Assembly (NCBI GenBank): GCA_036008325.1
Contig: DASYNW010000199.1
Coordinates: 1-64,000 of the forward strand
Origin: AP-15 sp036008325
GTDB lineage: Bacteria > Pseudomonadota > Alphaproteobacteria > ATCC43930 > CGMCC-115725
Length of the DNA: 64,000 bases
Reading direction: 5' to 3'
Below are positions 26,963 through 36,063 of this stretch, piece by piece; position 1 is the stretch's first letter, and every line of letters starts with the position of its first letter. A program made the position numbers and the translations under genes. The notes under the pieces were generated by a model, which saw only the letters and a program-made list of their open reading frames with translations, had not been told where the DNA came from and ran no database searches.

Positions 26963-26991
26963 AGATTTGGGCCGGGGCGCGGCTTTGTCAA
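26963..26991 (-). promoter_or_regulatory. Putative rnpB promoter
   Basis: Minus strand TTGACA (26991-26986), a 17-bp spacer and AAATCT (26968-26963) lie immediately upstream of the P1 5' strand, which places transcription initiation right at the predicted RNA 5' end. A perfect -35 hexamer with a weak -10. Confidence 0.55.
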
Positions 26992-27033
26992 AGGCGACGA
27001 TGGCTTTGCAATCGCGCTTCTCGACCGATCGCC

Positions 27034-27990
27034 TCAGGGGCTCGCGGCAACCCCGACCGACGCGGCAAACTCCTTTTTGACGTTTCCGGCGAACAGCGGG
27101 TTGACGAGATTGGTGGTGCGGCCGGCGGTCGCGTCGATCGCTGTCGGGCAGGCCATATAAGGCGAGATGAAGGTGTTGTGCGCGGCGTTGCGGGCGTCGA
27201 TCAGCAGGCAGGTCGGTGCGACTTCGAGGTCCATCGCGTCGATCGTGTTGGCAAAGCTGTAGCCGTTCTCGATCAGCATCGCCGCCCCGCCTGTGCCGGC
27301 GGCCGAGCCGGCGCCGCTGAGCCGGGAGATTTGCGTTTGCTCGAGCGCGATCCCGGCTGCGCCACCCGCAGAATCGGCGACGGCGAAGATTTCGGAGTTC
27401 AGCACGTAATTGAGCTGCAGCCCGCCGGCGCGCGCTCCGGTGCTGGCGTTGTTGACGATCAGATGATCGATCTTCAGCGAATTCTGCGCGTCCGAGAAAT
27501 CATCGCGGCCGATGACCACGGCATAGCCGTCGGTGCGGGCATTGACGAACAGTGTGCCCTGCTCATTGAAATAAAAGCAGCCCTTCGGCGCAATCGGGGT
27601 GCCGCCGGAACACAGGATTTCGAGCACCGGTTGCGAGGACATTGTGCGGCCATCGAGGATCGCGCCCATCGAGATCAGGCGAAATCCGGTATCCGAGCGG
27701 ATCCTGTAGTCGATGACTAAAGGCCGCGTCAGTTTGAACGTGCCGTGCGGAAGCAATAAGGGCTGGTCGGAGGCGAGCGCCACGGCCAGCGCCCGGTCGA
27801 TCGCGGCGGTATCATCGGCACTGCCGTTCCCGGCGGCTCCGTAGCAGCGCACATCGATCCAGGTTGCGGCGGCGGTGCAGGCAGACGCGCCGACCGATGC
27901 CGGACTGGCCCCGCGGGCTTCGCTGGGCGATGACAGCGCCGTCCCGAACAAAAAGAGAACAAAATAGGCGATAATCTGCCGGTGGTCCAT
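27034..27990 (-). CDS. Secreted right-handed beta-helix protein (pectate-lyase-3-like)
   Basis: 318 residues with an N-terminal signal peptide (IIAYFVLFLFGTALS...SEA). The mature start WIDVRCYGAAGNGSADDTAAIDRAL matches the opening of the pectate lyase 3/polysaccharide-degrading beta-helix superfamily (Pfam Pectate_lyase_3). The rest is Ser/Thr/Asn/Gly-rich with regular short strands, as in parallel beta helices. Substrate and catalysis cannot be read; it could be a surface glycan-binding or degrading protein. I chose the ATG at 27990, preceded by GAGGGG. No glycan cluster surrounds it. Confidence 0.7.
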   Translation of the reverse strand: MDHRQIIAYFVLFLFGTALSSPSEARGASPASVGASACTAAATWIDVRCYGAAGNGSADDTAAIDRALAVALASDQPLLLPHGTFKLTRPLVIDYRIRSDTGFRLISMGAILDGRTMSSQPVLEILCSGGTPIAPKGCFYFNEQGTLFVNARTDGYAVVIGRDDFSDAQNSLKIDHLIVNNASTGARAGGLQLNYVLNSEIFAVADSAGGAAGIALEQTQISRLSGAGSAAGTGGAAMLIENGYSFANTIDAMDLEVAPTCLLIDARNAAHNTFISPYMACPTAIDATAGRTTNLVNPLFAGNVKKEFAASVGVAASP

Positions 27991-28181
27991 GAGTTTCCCC
28001 TCTTTTTGCGGGATCCGCTCGTTCACCCTACGCAGGGTTATATCTCAGGCGTTCATGTTCTGTCTCCAAAAATCTCGCTATCATGGTAAACATTTCGGGC
28101 ACTCCTAAAAACGAGCAATTTGGGACAACTGGGAGGAGGGCTTAATCCGAATTTTCCGGCGAGCGAGCGACCTTTCGCAGG

Positions 28182-29111
28182 TCAACGCCGTTTCAGCGCG
28201 TTGAGAAGGCCGTGCGAGAGGATACCGGAGAGAATAAGGCCGGCGCCGATCAACCGAGCCATCGTTAATTTCTCTCCTAATGCGAGCACGCCGATCAGGA
28301 TCACAGTCAAGAGCTCGCAATTGGCGATGACCGCATAGCTGGCGGGGCCAAGCCGAGGCACGCTGTAGGAAAAGAGGGTGACGGTCAGCGCGCCCGGCCC
28401 CAAGGCAATCAGCAAAACCAGGAGCCAGGTGCTCGCCCTCGCCGGGACATCGAGGCCGAGATAGAGGCTGGCGCCGGCAAAGCTCGCGGCCAGCCCGAGA
28501 TAGAGAAAGACCGCGCCGATCAGCGGCGGGTGCGGCCGCATCAGCACCGAATTGGCAGCGAGATAGAGCGCGTAGATCAATGGCGACGGCAGGATCCACG
28601 CGAGCCCGCGCGGGTCGATGCCGCCGCCGTGCAGCCCCGGCAGCGCAACCAGCCCGGCGCCTAAGAGGATCATCGCGACGCACAGCGCCGCCCGCCAGCG
28701 GATCGGGCGCTTGAAGATCAGCCGGTCGAGCCCCAAGGTCAGCGCCGGGTAGGTGTAAAATAAGAGGATCGCGATGCTGGTGTCGATTGTGTGCAGACTC
28801 TCCCAGAAACACAGGGTCTGTCCGGCCCCGAGCGTCGCCCCGACCAAGCTGATCCGCCATGCGCCGCCGCGCAGCGCCGCGCGGAAACCGTGCCGCGCCG
28901 CCGCCGCCGCGGTCAACGGCACCAGCGCCAAGCCATAGCGCCACACCAGCATCGAGGGGGCGCTGATCCCGGCCTTGTAGAGTTGCAAGGCGATCAGCGG
29001 CATGAAGCCGACCAACACGCTGCCGGTCACCGCAGCCAGCGCCGCCGGCCACTGGAGCGCCGGCCTTAGGCTGACTGCGGTAATTTCCGTCGGGGAGCCC
29101 GAAGCGCTCAT
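28182..29111 (-). CDS. EamA/DMT-family transporter
   Basis: 309 residues with ten hydrophobic segments in two EamA repeats (about 20-155 and 165-305), characteristic of the drug/metabolite transporter superfamily, usually exporters of amino acids or metabolites. Typical stretches are LLFYTYPALTLGLDRLIF in the first half and a conserved ALGEKLTMARLIGAGLILSG in the second. Substrate unknown. It stands alone, between non-coding stretches of 191 and 186 bp. Confidence 0.85.
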   Translation of the reverse strand: MSASGSPTEITAVSLRPALQWPAALAAVTGSVLVGFMPLIALQLYKAGISAPSMLVWRYGLALVPLTAAAAARHGFRAALRGGAWRISLVGATLGAGQTLCFWESLHTIDTSIAILLFYTYPALTLGLDRLIFKRPIRWRAALCVAMILLGAGLVALPGLHGGGIDPRGLAWILPSPLIYALYLAANSVLMRPHPPLIGAVFLYLGLAASFAGASLYLGLDVPARASTWLLVLLIALGPGALTVTLFSYSVPRLGPASYAVIANCELLTVILIGVLALGEKLTMARLIGAGLILSGILSHGLLNALKRR

Positions 29112-29297
29112 CGACCCGGTGTGCGTCGGCTCAACCGCGAGTGTCCACCGCCGATGTCAGGGTCGCGGCTGCGGCTCGCCGCGGCCATGCCGAGCCAGCC
29201 TTCGATGAAAGCTTTCGCCGCCGGGCCGCCGCGCGTTCGCCGCCGCCCCGCACCTTATTCTCCGGCTCATCGGCGTCATCCGTGGCGCGGCTTTGCC

Positions 29298-30449
29298 TCA
29301 TTCGCCCGGCCGCTCGTACCACACGCGCCCGTCCTTGATCGTCACCTGGGCGAGCAGGCGGCGCTTGGCGGCGACGGTGTTGCCGTCGCTGTCGCGCAAC
29401 GGGAAATTGCCGTCGCGCAATTCGAACACGGCGATGTCGGCGTTGGCGCCGGGCGCGAGCGTGCCGACCGTGCCCTCATAGCCGAGGATCTTGGCCGGCG
29501 CCGCGGTCGCGCGACTGACGACATCGTCGAGCGACATGCCGAAATGCAAGAGTTTCGACATCGTCGTCGGCAGGTCCCATGCCGGCCCCTGGGTGGCGCT
29601 GGTGAAGGTCAGGTCGGTCGATATCGTATCGGGCAGAAAGCCCTGGTCGAGCGCCTTCTCGATCAGCGGAAAACTGAAATGGTTTCGGCCATGTGCGCAG
29701 TCGAAGATGATGCCGTGGCGCTGGGCCTCGACGACTTCCTTCAGCACCAATTGCTTTTCCTGGCCCATGATGCCGTGGGCGCGGCCGTGATAGCAGTGGG
29801 TGACGATGTCGCCGGGCTTCATGTGGGCGAGCAATTCGGGCAACGGGATCGGAGAATCGGTGATGTGCATCATCATCGGCACGCCGCCGGCCATATCCGC
29901 GGTCCGGCGCGCCAGCTTGACCGGCTCGGTGCTGTATTCCCAAACGAGGCCCGGCCCGTAGCGCAGCTTGACGCCGATCGCCAAGTCGGGGTTTTCGCTG
30001 ATCGTCCGGGCGCAGCCCTCGGGGTCGGCATAGGGGAAATGCGCCAATTCGCCGCCCCGCGCGGTGCCGACGATGCCGATCGCCGACAGGTTGACAAAGG
30101 CGCGGGTGCGGGTGCGCACCTCGCGGTCGATCACCTGGCGCAGCCCGGCAAAGGTGGCCGAGCCGGTGCTGCCGGCGTCGCACAGGGTGGTGACCCCGCT
30201 CGCCCGGCAGAAGCGGTCGGTGTCGCCGGCCATATCGTGCGCGTTGACAAAGATATGGGCGTGGATGTCGATCAGCCCCGGCGTCACCAGCCGGCCCTTG
30301 GCGCTGATCGTGCGGCGCGCCTCCGCCGGGGGTAGCGACGGCGCCACCGCGACGATCTTGCCGCCGGCGATGCCGATATCCATGACTTCGCGCAAACCGG
30401 CGGCCGGATCGAGCACATCGCCACCCGTCAGCAGAAGATCGAATTTCAT
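29298..30449 (-). CDS. Amidohydrolase/deacetylase family metallohydrolase
   Basis: 383-residue TIM-barrel amidohydrolase. Metal ligands visible: HAH in GLIDIHAHIF (about 60-70), Lys in GVKLRYGPGL (candidate carboxylated Lys), His in MMMHITD, His in VTHCYHGR, and an Asp in the TISTDLTF stretch. The best family fit is the amidohydrolase group that includes Enterococcus EF_0837-like and Atu3266-like enzymes, some of which deacylate N-acyl or ester compounds. Substrate unknown. The start ATG 30449 follows GAAAGGGG; the in-frame upstream extension is Ala-rich and unlikely. Divergent from the MFS gene. Confidence 0.85.
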   Translation of the reverse strand: MKFDLLLTGGDVLDPAAGLREVMDIGIAGGKIVAVAPSLPPAEARRTISAKGRLVTPGLIDIHAHIFVNAHDMAGDTDRFCRASGVTTLCDAGSTGSATFAGLRQVIDREVRTRTRAFVNLSAIGIVGTARGGELAHFPYADPEGCARTISENPDLAIGVKLRYGPGLVWEYSTEPVKLARRTADMAGGVPMMMHITDSPIPLPELLAHMKPGDIVTHCYHGRAHGIMGQEKQLVLKEVVEAQRHGIIFDCAHGRNHFSFPLIEKALDQGFLPDTISTDLTFTSATQGPAWDLPTTMSKLLHFGMSLDDVVSRATAAPAKILGYEGTVGTLAPGANADIAVFELRDGNFPLRDSDGNTVAAKRRLLAQVTIKDGRVWYERPGE

Positions 30450-30623
30450 CGCCGCCCCTTTCGCTTCCACGGATGCGGCATGGTCCGCCATCGGTGCGGT
30501 GCTGGCAACCCCAACCGGCGCCGGTGCGCAGGCCAGCGTCGCGACGCGCGCAGCCCCTCTTGCATTGTCCTGGTGCACCTGCCCGCCCTAAACTCGGGCC
30601 TTTGCCCAAGGTGGAGGCACGGT

Positions 30624-32126
30624 TTGGATCAGGCCCTTGCTCAGCAGCACCGGCCCACGGTCGTCGTTCCACGCCGCGGCATGGTGTTGATGGCGGCGCT
30701 GATCGCGACCTTCATGGCCGCGGTCGAAAGCACTATCATCGCCACCGCGATGCCGACGATCGTTGGCGATCTCGGAGGGTTTCGGCTGTTCAGCTGGGTG
30801 TTCGCCGCCTATCTCTTAACGATGGCGGTGTCCGTGCCGATCTATGGCCGGCTCGCCGACATCTACGGCCGCAAGCGGATCTTTTTTGTCGGCACCGGCA
30901 TCTTTCTGGTCGGCACCACGCTCTGCGGCTTTGCCCGCACGATGGTCATGCTGGTGATCTTCCGCGCCATACAGGGGATCGGCGCCGGCGCGATCCAGCC
31001 GATCGCCAGCACCGTCATCGGCGATATCTATACCCCGGCCGAGCGCGCCCGGGTGCAAGGCTATCTATCAAGCGTGTTCGGGGTTTCGGCGATCATCGGC
31101 CCGGCGCTCGGCGCCTTTATCGTTGATCACATGCATTGGGCGTTGGTGTTCTGGATCAACCTGCCGATCGGCGCGATCGCGATTGCCATGTTCGCTATTT
31201 ATCTACCTGAGCGGGTCGAGAGGCGCCAGCATCGCATCGATTATCTGGGCGCCATCCTGCTAGTCGTCGGCGTCGGCGCCCCGATGCTGGCCCTGGTCCA
31301 AGCGCGCACTCTCGGCGGCGGCGACATCGCCTCCCTGATCGGGCTCGGCGTGGCGACCTTGCTCGCTCTCTTCGTGCACGAGGCGCGCGCGCCGGAGCCG
31401 ATGGTGCCGTTCCAGCTGTGGCGCAACCGGGTCATAGCGCTGGCCAATTTCGGCATCTTCGGCACCGGGTCGACGATGATGGCGGTCAGCGCCTTTCTGC
31501 CGACCTATGTGCAGGGGGTGATGGGCCGCAGCCCGGCGATTGCCGGGCTGGTGCTCGGCTGCATGTCGGTCAGCTGGATGTTCGCCTCGTTCGCGGCTGG
31601 CCGGCTGATGATCCGCACCTCCTACCGCCTTGCGGCAGCCTTGGGTGGCGTGGCGTTGGCGATCGGCGCGGCGATGCTGAGCCAGATGCAGCCTTCGAGC
31701 GGCATCCTTTGGGCGGCGGCGGGCTCGCTGGTCATGGGCGTCGGCATGGGCGCCTGCAACACCGCCTTTCTGGTGTCGATCCAGGCGAGCGTCGGCTGGG
31801 GCGAGCGCGGTGTGGCCACCGGCGCCAACATGTTCATGCGCATCATCGGCCAGTCCTTTGGCGCCGCGCTCGGCGGCGCTGTCCTCAATTTTGGCGTTTT
31901 CCGTCGCGTGCCCGATGCGGCGGACGCGGTCAACCGGTTGCTGGAGCCGGCGTTGCGCCAAGGTCTCGGCGCGGCCGAGATCACGCGATTGACCGACGCG
32001 GTCGCCGCCTCGCTGCACGAGGTTTATCTGATCGCGATCCTGCTCGCGGTCCTGACCTTTGTCGCCGCGTTGGGCTTTCCGGCGCATTTGAGCCCGGTCC
32101 GTCCGGCGGCGCCAGCCGCGCGTTGA
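30624..32126 (+). CDS. MFS transporter, DHA2 (14-helix) family
   Basis: 500-residue polytopic permease. The first helices MAALIATFMAAVESTIIATAMPTIVGDLGG and loop motif A GRLADIYGRKR mark the drug:H+ antiporter-2 family, known for multidrug or metabolite export. Start TTG 30624 is preceded by GGAGG at proper distance; an ATG at 30681 is the alternative and would begin at the first helix. Runs divergently from the amidohydrolase, so the two may share regulation, but no regulator gene adjoins. Confidence 0.88.
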   Translation: MDQALAQQHRPTVVVPRRGMVLMAALIATFMAAVESTIIATAMPTIVGDLGGFRLFSWVFAAYLLTMAVSVPIYGRLADIYGRKRIFFVGTGIFLVGTTLCGFARTMVMLVIFRAIQGIGAGAIQPIASTVIGDIYTPAERARVQGYLSSVFGVSAIIGPALGAFIVDHMHWALVFWINLPIGAIAIAMFAIYLPERVERRQHRIDYLGAILLVVGVGAPMLALVQARTLGGGDIASLIGLGVATLLALFVHEARAPEPMVPFQLWRNRVIALANFGIFGTGSTMMAVSAFLPTYVQGVMGRSPAIAGLVLGCMSVSWMFASFAAGRLMIRTSYRLAAALGGVALAIGAAMLSQMQPSSGILWAAAGSLVMGVGMGACNTAFLVSIQASVGWGERGVATGANMFMRIIGQSFGAALGGAVLNFGVFRRVPDAADAVNRLLEPALRQGLGAAEITRLTDAVAASLHEVYLIAILLAVLTFVAALGFPAHLSPVRPAAPAAR

Positions 32127-32150
32127 GTGGTCGCCCGATTGCCCTATAAT
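32123..32150 (+). promoter_or_regulatory. Putative promoter of the NHL-repeat gene
   Basis: TTGAGT (32123-32128), a 16-bp spacer and a perfect TATAAT (32145-32150), 33 bp upstream of the next ATG. It overlaps the stop codon of the MFS gene. One of the clearest sigma-70 style matches in the window. Confidence 0.55.
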
Positions 32151-32182
32151 CGCGGCAAATCCTTGGGAATGGAGGAAGCGCC

Positions 32183-33148
32183 ATGACGGTCATTCTGGGG
32201 ACGGACGGCTACCGCTACGAGGTCGTCGACGATTGGGCCAAATTGCCCGAGGGCTGGAAGTGGGACGCCGACGTCGCCGCGGTCGGGGTCGACCGGCACG
32301 ACAACGTCTATGCCTTCAGCCGCGGCGCGCACCCGATGATGGTGTTCGACCGCAACGGCAACTTCTTGCGCTCGTGGGGCGAAGGCGTCTTTCATCGACC
32401 GCATGGCGTCCACATGGCCGCCGATGACACGGTGTTTCTGACCGATGACGGCGATCACACGGTGCGCAAATGCACGCTCGAGGGTAGGGTGCTCTTAACC
32501 CTCGGCGTCGCCGGCAAGCCCGCGCCCTATATGAGCGGCGAGCCGTTTCATCGTTGCACCCACACGGCGCTGTCGCCGCAGGGCGAGATCTACGTCTCCG
32601 ACGGCTACGGCAATTCGCGTGTTCACAAATATTCGCCCGACGGCAATTTGCAGATGGCGTGGGGCGAGCCCGGCACCGACCCCGGCCAGTTCAACATCCC
32701 GCACAATGTGTGTTGCGATCCCGATGGCTGGGTCTATGTCGCCGACCGCGAAAACCATCGCATCCAGGTGTTCGACGGCAACGGCAAATACGAGGCGCAG
32801 TGGAACAATATGCACCGGCCGTCCGGGCTTTACATGGAGAGCGGGACCAAGACGCCGCGCTTTTACATCGGCGAGATCGGCGGCGGCATGGGCGTCAATT
32901 ATGATCTGCCGAATATCGGGCCGCGGGTCAGCATCTATTCGCACACGGGCGAGATGCTGGCGCGGCTCGGCACCCGCCCGGCCGGGCTCGAACCCGGCCA
33001 ATTCATGTCGCCGCACGGCCTCGCCGTCGATTCGCGCGGTGACATCTATGTCGGCGAGGTGTCATTCACGAATTGGGGCAACCGCTACCGCGGGGAGGGC
33101 TTCCCGCCCGGCCTGCGCGCCCTGCAAAAGCTGGTCAAGGTCGATTGA
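32183..33148 (+). CDS. NHL-repeat protein, peptidyl-alpha-hydroxyglycine alpha-amidating lyase-like
   Basis: 321 residues forming a six-bladed NHL beta-propeller. Repeats are visible as GVDRHDNVYAFSRGAHPMMVFDRNGN, ALSPQGEIYVSDGYGNSRVHKYSPDGN, CCDPDGWVYVADRENHRIQVF and GLAVDSRGDIYVGEV (about 35-60, 130-155, 175-200, 275-290). Bacterial homologues are often annotated as amidating lyase-like, but there is no signal peptide here, so a cytoplasmic lactonase or hydrolase role is equally possible. GGAGGAAG precedes the ATG. Convergent with the Rieske gene. Confidence 0.8.
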   Translation: MTVILGTDGYRYEVVDDWAKLPEGWKWDADVAAVGVDRHDNVYAFSRGAHPMMVFDRNGNFLRSWGEGVFHRPHGVHMAADDTVFLTDDGDHTVRKCTLEGRVLLTLGVAGKPAPYMSGEPFHRCTHTALSPQGEIYVSDGYGNSRVHKYSPDGNLQMAWGEPGTDPGQFNIPHNVCCDPDGWVYVADRENHRIQVFDGNGKYEAQWNNMHRPSGLYMESGTKTPRFYIGEIGGGMGVNYDLPNIGPRVSIYSHTGEMLARLGTRPAGLEPGQFMSPHGLAVDSRGDIYVGEVSFTNWGNRYRGEGFPPGLRALQKLVKVD

Positions 33149-33200
33149 TTTAGGCTCGCCGCCTGGCGCCACGGCCGGGAAAAGCGCCTAGGGCTGCGCC

Positions 33201-34511
33201 TTACTCGGCGGCTTGGGCGAGCGGGCGCAGCGCGGCGCGGGTCTGCGCTTCGTAGGCCTCGCGCCAGCCGATCTTTTCGTTGGCGAGGAAATCGCCGCTG
33301 CGCACGTTGACATAGAGATCGGGGTCGTCGACCCCGGGCGGCACCGCGCCGTCCTTCTTGAGCGCGCGGGCGGCGCGTAAGAGGCGGCGGCGGGTGCGGG
33401 TGATCATCCGGTCGCTCGGCCCCAGATGCTCGAAATCGTGGTCGGTGATCGGACCCATGCTCTCGGTCACTGCCTGATCCTGTGCCTGGATGCCGGTGAT
33501 GCCGGTATAGATGCCGCCGTCCTTCTGCGCCTGGCGGTCGATCAGCCAATCGTTGGCCCCATTTCCGGCGAGCCGCCAGCGGCCGTACCAGTCGCTGGTG
33601 TTCGGCACGAAATCCATCGTCAGCTTGGAGCCGGGGAGCACCCGGCTGTTGCTGAGCGCCGCGCGCGCGGCCGGCAGCCCCTTCCAGGACAGGCTGACGA
33701 ACATCGTATGGGTGTCGTCCATCGGGACCCAGCCGCGGCTGTTGACCCGGTCGAACGCGCCCTGCGGCGTCTGCGTCCAGAACGGGAACAGGAAATTGGC
33801 GAACCGCCAATAAGTCTGGCCTGCCATGGCCGGCCGGTAGGCGGCGTACATCGTGCCCCAATCGGTGTCGGTCACGTGATATTCGGGGGCGCGGTTGGCC
33901 ACCGTCCAGCGGATCAGATTGTCCTCGGGCACATTCTCGGGGTCGACCGAGCCCGCGTGCAGAAAGCCGAAATGCGAGGTGTCGATGTCGCCTTCGAGCG
34001 CCTGCAACCAATTGCATTCGCGCTGGGCGAAGGTGATCTGCAATTCGGTTTCGGGCAGCAGCGAGGCTTCGATCCCGGGCAATGGCGGGGCCTCGGCGCG
34101 CTCGCCCATATAGACCCAGACGAGACCGTTGCGCTCGGCGACCTTGTAGGCCTTGGCCTTGACCTTTTCCTTGTAGTCCTGATGCGGCGGCGCGTTCGGC
34201 ATGTCGACGCAATTGCCGGCGGCGTCGAACTTCCAGCCGTGATAGACGCAGCGGAGGCCGCCTTCCTCGTTGCGGCCGAGAAACAACGAGGCACAGCGGT
34301 GCGGGCAACGGTGGTCCATGACGCCGACCCGGCCGGAGCTGTCGCGAAAGGCGATCAGCCGCTCGCCGAGCAGAAGGAGGCGCATCGGGGCGCCGTCGCG
34401 CTCCAATTCCGACGACATCGCCGCCGGCAGCCAATAGTGCCGCATCAGCCCGCCCATTGCGGTGCCTGAGCCGACCCGAATCAGATCCTCGCGGTCCTTC
34501 GATTTGCTCAT
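33201..34511 (-). CDS. Rieske-type aromatic ring-hydroxylating oxygenase, alpha subunit
   Basis: 436 residues. N-terminal Rieske 2Fe-2S site C69-P-H71 and C88-V-Y-H91, then a catalytic domain whose mononuclear iron ligands are D177-T-S-H180 and H185 in GDIDTSHFGFLH. It resembles the phthalate-dioxygenase-type one-component alpha subunits that hydroxylate or O-demethylate aromatics, using a separate reductase; none is visible here. Start ATG 34511, 7 bp downstream of a LigB-type dioxygenase, so the two form an operon and probably act on the same aromatic ring in succession. Substrate unknown. Confidence 0.9.
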   Translation of the reverse strand: MSKSKDREDLIRVGSGTAMGGLMRHYWLPAAMSSELERDGAPMRLLLLGERLIAFRDSSGRVGVMDHRCPHRCASLFLGRNEEGGLRCVYHGWKFDAAGNCVDMPNAPPHQDYKEKVKAKAYKVAERNGLVWVYMGERAEAPPLPGIEASLLPETELQITFAQRECNWLQALEGDIDTSHFGFLHAGSVDPENVPEDNLIRWTVANRAPEYHVTDTDWGTMYAAYRPAMAGQTYWRFANFLFPFWTQTPQGAFDRVNSRGWVPMDDTHTMFVSLSWKGLPAARAALSNSRVLPGSKLTMDFVPNTSDWYGRWRLAGNGANDWLIDRQAQKDGGIYTGITGIQAQDQAVTESMGPITDHDFEHLGPSDRMITRTRRRLLRAARALKKDGAVPPGVDDPDLYVNVRSGDFLANEKIGWREAYEAQTRAALRPLAQAAE

Positions 34512-34518
34512 CGCGACC

Positions 34519-35505
34519 TCACGACCAGAGGGCAAAACCGAGCCCGGTGCCGGACCCGGCCGGGGTGCGGTAGCCCGGCACGTAATGCGACCATGTCATA
34601 TCGAGGCGCTCGACGGCGCCGCCGACCGCGATCCACATGCGGATTTCCGAGCTGCCGGAATTGAGCTTCTTGCGCGGCAATGATTGCAGGGCCTCGCCGT
34701 CTTTGCGCTTGAGCGCATCGATGACGCCGCGATCCAATTCCTCATCGACGACGAAATGGCTGAGCCCGCCCGAGCCGACGATGCCGATGCGCGCGTCGCC
34801 CGGCCAGCTCTCGACCGCGTCGCGGATCGCCTGGCCGAGCTTCCAGCAGCGGCGTGGTGTCGGCTGGTTCGGCGGGTAATAGGTATTGAGGAACACCGGC
34901 ACGACCGGCAGGTCGGGGTTTTCCATCAGCCGCTTGCGAACGAACGCGTGAGCGTGGCCTTCACCATGCCCTGGCGGAAGCCCGTTCGATGTGGCGATGT
35001 CGAACTCGCGGTCGATCAATTCGCCGGTCAGGTGCAGCGCCAACCGAGCATCGACCGGGTAGTCGCGCGGCTCCTTCTCCTCGTAATAGCGTGCGGTGGC
35101 GAGCCGCGACCATTCCGGGCCCTTGAAGTTGGGCGAGAGCGGCACGTTGCGGATCGTGTCGCCGTAATAGACGAGGATCGACGGCAGGTGATCCTCGTAG
35201 AACAGCTCCTTCTGATCGTCGCCGACGACGATCAGCGCATCGAGCTCGGCGCGGCGGATTGCGCGCTTCAACTCTTCGATCGCCGTCTGGGCCGCGTCGT
35301 GGCGGGCCGCGAAGCGCTGCGGCGTCAATTCCGGCAGCGCCCTGGGATCAGCACGGCCCAACAATTCCGCGTAGGTGGCCGGGTCGCCCTCCTTGTCGAG
35401 GAATTCGCGGACCCCGTCGCGGTCGATGAAGCTTGGCCAATCCTTGGCCGGGGTGTTGAGCATCGGGGTGTGCGAGGTGGCAATCCCGAGGACGATCCTG
35501 GCCAT
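34519..35505 (-). CDS. Extradiol ring-cleavage dioxygenase, LigB family (class III)
   Basis: 328-residue non-heme Fe(II) enzyme of the LigB/protocatechuate 4,5-dioxygenase beta fold, which opens catechol-type rings next to the diol. His12 in IATSHTPML, a downstream His in AARHDAAQ, and GHGEGHAHAF fit the metal and catalytic His of the family. AGGAG stands before the ATG. Upstream partner of the Rieske oxygenase: together, hydroxylation or demethylation followed by ring cleavage. No separate LigA small subunit adjoins, so it may be a one-subunit relative. Confidence 0.85.
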   Translation of the reverse strand: MARIVLGIATSHTPMLNTPAKDWPSFIDRDGVREFLDKEGDPATYAELLGRADPRALPELTPQRFAARHDAAQTAIEELKRAIRRAELDALIVVGDDQKELFYEDHLPSILVYYGDTIRNVPLSPNFKGPEWSRLATARYYEEKEPRDYPVDARLALHLTGELIDREFDIATSNGLPPGHGEGHAHAFVRKRLMENPDLPVVPVFLNTYYPPNQPTPRRCWKLGQAIRDAVESWPGDARIGIVGSGGLSHFVVDEELDRGVIDALKRKDGEALQSLPRKKLNSGSSEIRMWIAVGGAVERLDMTWSHYVPGYRTPAGSGTGLGFALWS

Positions 35506-35627
35506 GCCGTCTGCTCCTGCCGCGTGTCGCGGGCATCGTGAGGCAGCTCCGAGCGTATAGTCGAGCGCAGGCGCCCGTCAACCTGGGAGGTGTTTTGAGG
35601 CAGGATCGGCGAACCCGATCGTCGCCT

Positions 35628-35656
35628 TTGTCTCGACGCGATCATGATCCTATAAC
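35628..35656 (+). promoter_or_regulatory. Putative promoter for the 35691-37506 gene pair
   Basis: TTGTCT (35628-35633), 17-bp spacer, TATAAC (35651-35656), ending 34 bp upstream of the small membrane-protein ATG. Also divergent from the LigB operon. Confidence 0.5.
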
Positions 35657-35690
35657 TTGGCCGAGGCGGGATCGGCGGGGCCGGGGAACC

Positions 35691-36050
35691 ATGCGCAAGC
35701 CGGTGCTGTGGACTGGGGTGATTGGCGGCGCGTTCGTCGGTGCGTGCAGCCGGGTCATGGGGTTGGCCTTTGGCAAGACGATCGCATTTACCTATGCCGT
35801 GATCGTCAGCGTCATCGCCAACGTCGTGTTCGATTTCGTCCGCGAGCCGCCGCACAGCCAGATGCCGCAACCGCTCACGCCAGCGGCGGTCGCCATCACC
35901 GATGGCGCGCCCGCGGCCGGAGCATCCTTGCCGGCACCGGCTATGACCACAAGGGCGCCGGTAGCGGTGCCACAATCCTCCGTCCGGCCAGCCGCGCCGC
36001 CGCCGGCCGGCAATTCGCGGCCGGGACCGGGCAGCGGCGGCCTCTACTGA
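35691..36050 (+). CDS. Hypothetical small membrane protein with Pro/Ala-rich tail
   Basis: 119 residues, unrecognised. Residues about 5-50 hold two closely spaced hydrophobic segments (VLWTGVIGGAFVGAC; TIAFTYAVIVSVIANVVF); the remaining 65 residues are Pro/Ala/Ser-rich and probably disordered. GGGGAA precedes the ATG and a promoter-like sequence lies 34 bp upstream. Only 13 bp separate it from the peptidase start, so it is likely co-transcribed. No function proposed. Confidence 0.55.
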   Translation: MRKPVLWTGVIGGAFVGACSRVMGLAFGKTIAFTYAVIVSVIANVVFDFVREPPHSQMPQPLTPAAVAITDGAPAAGASLPAPAMTTRAPVAVPQSSVRPAAPPPAGNSRPGPGSGGLY

Positions 36051-36063
36051 CCAGGATTTGCCA

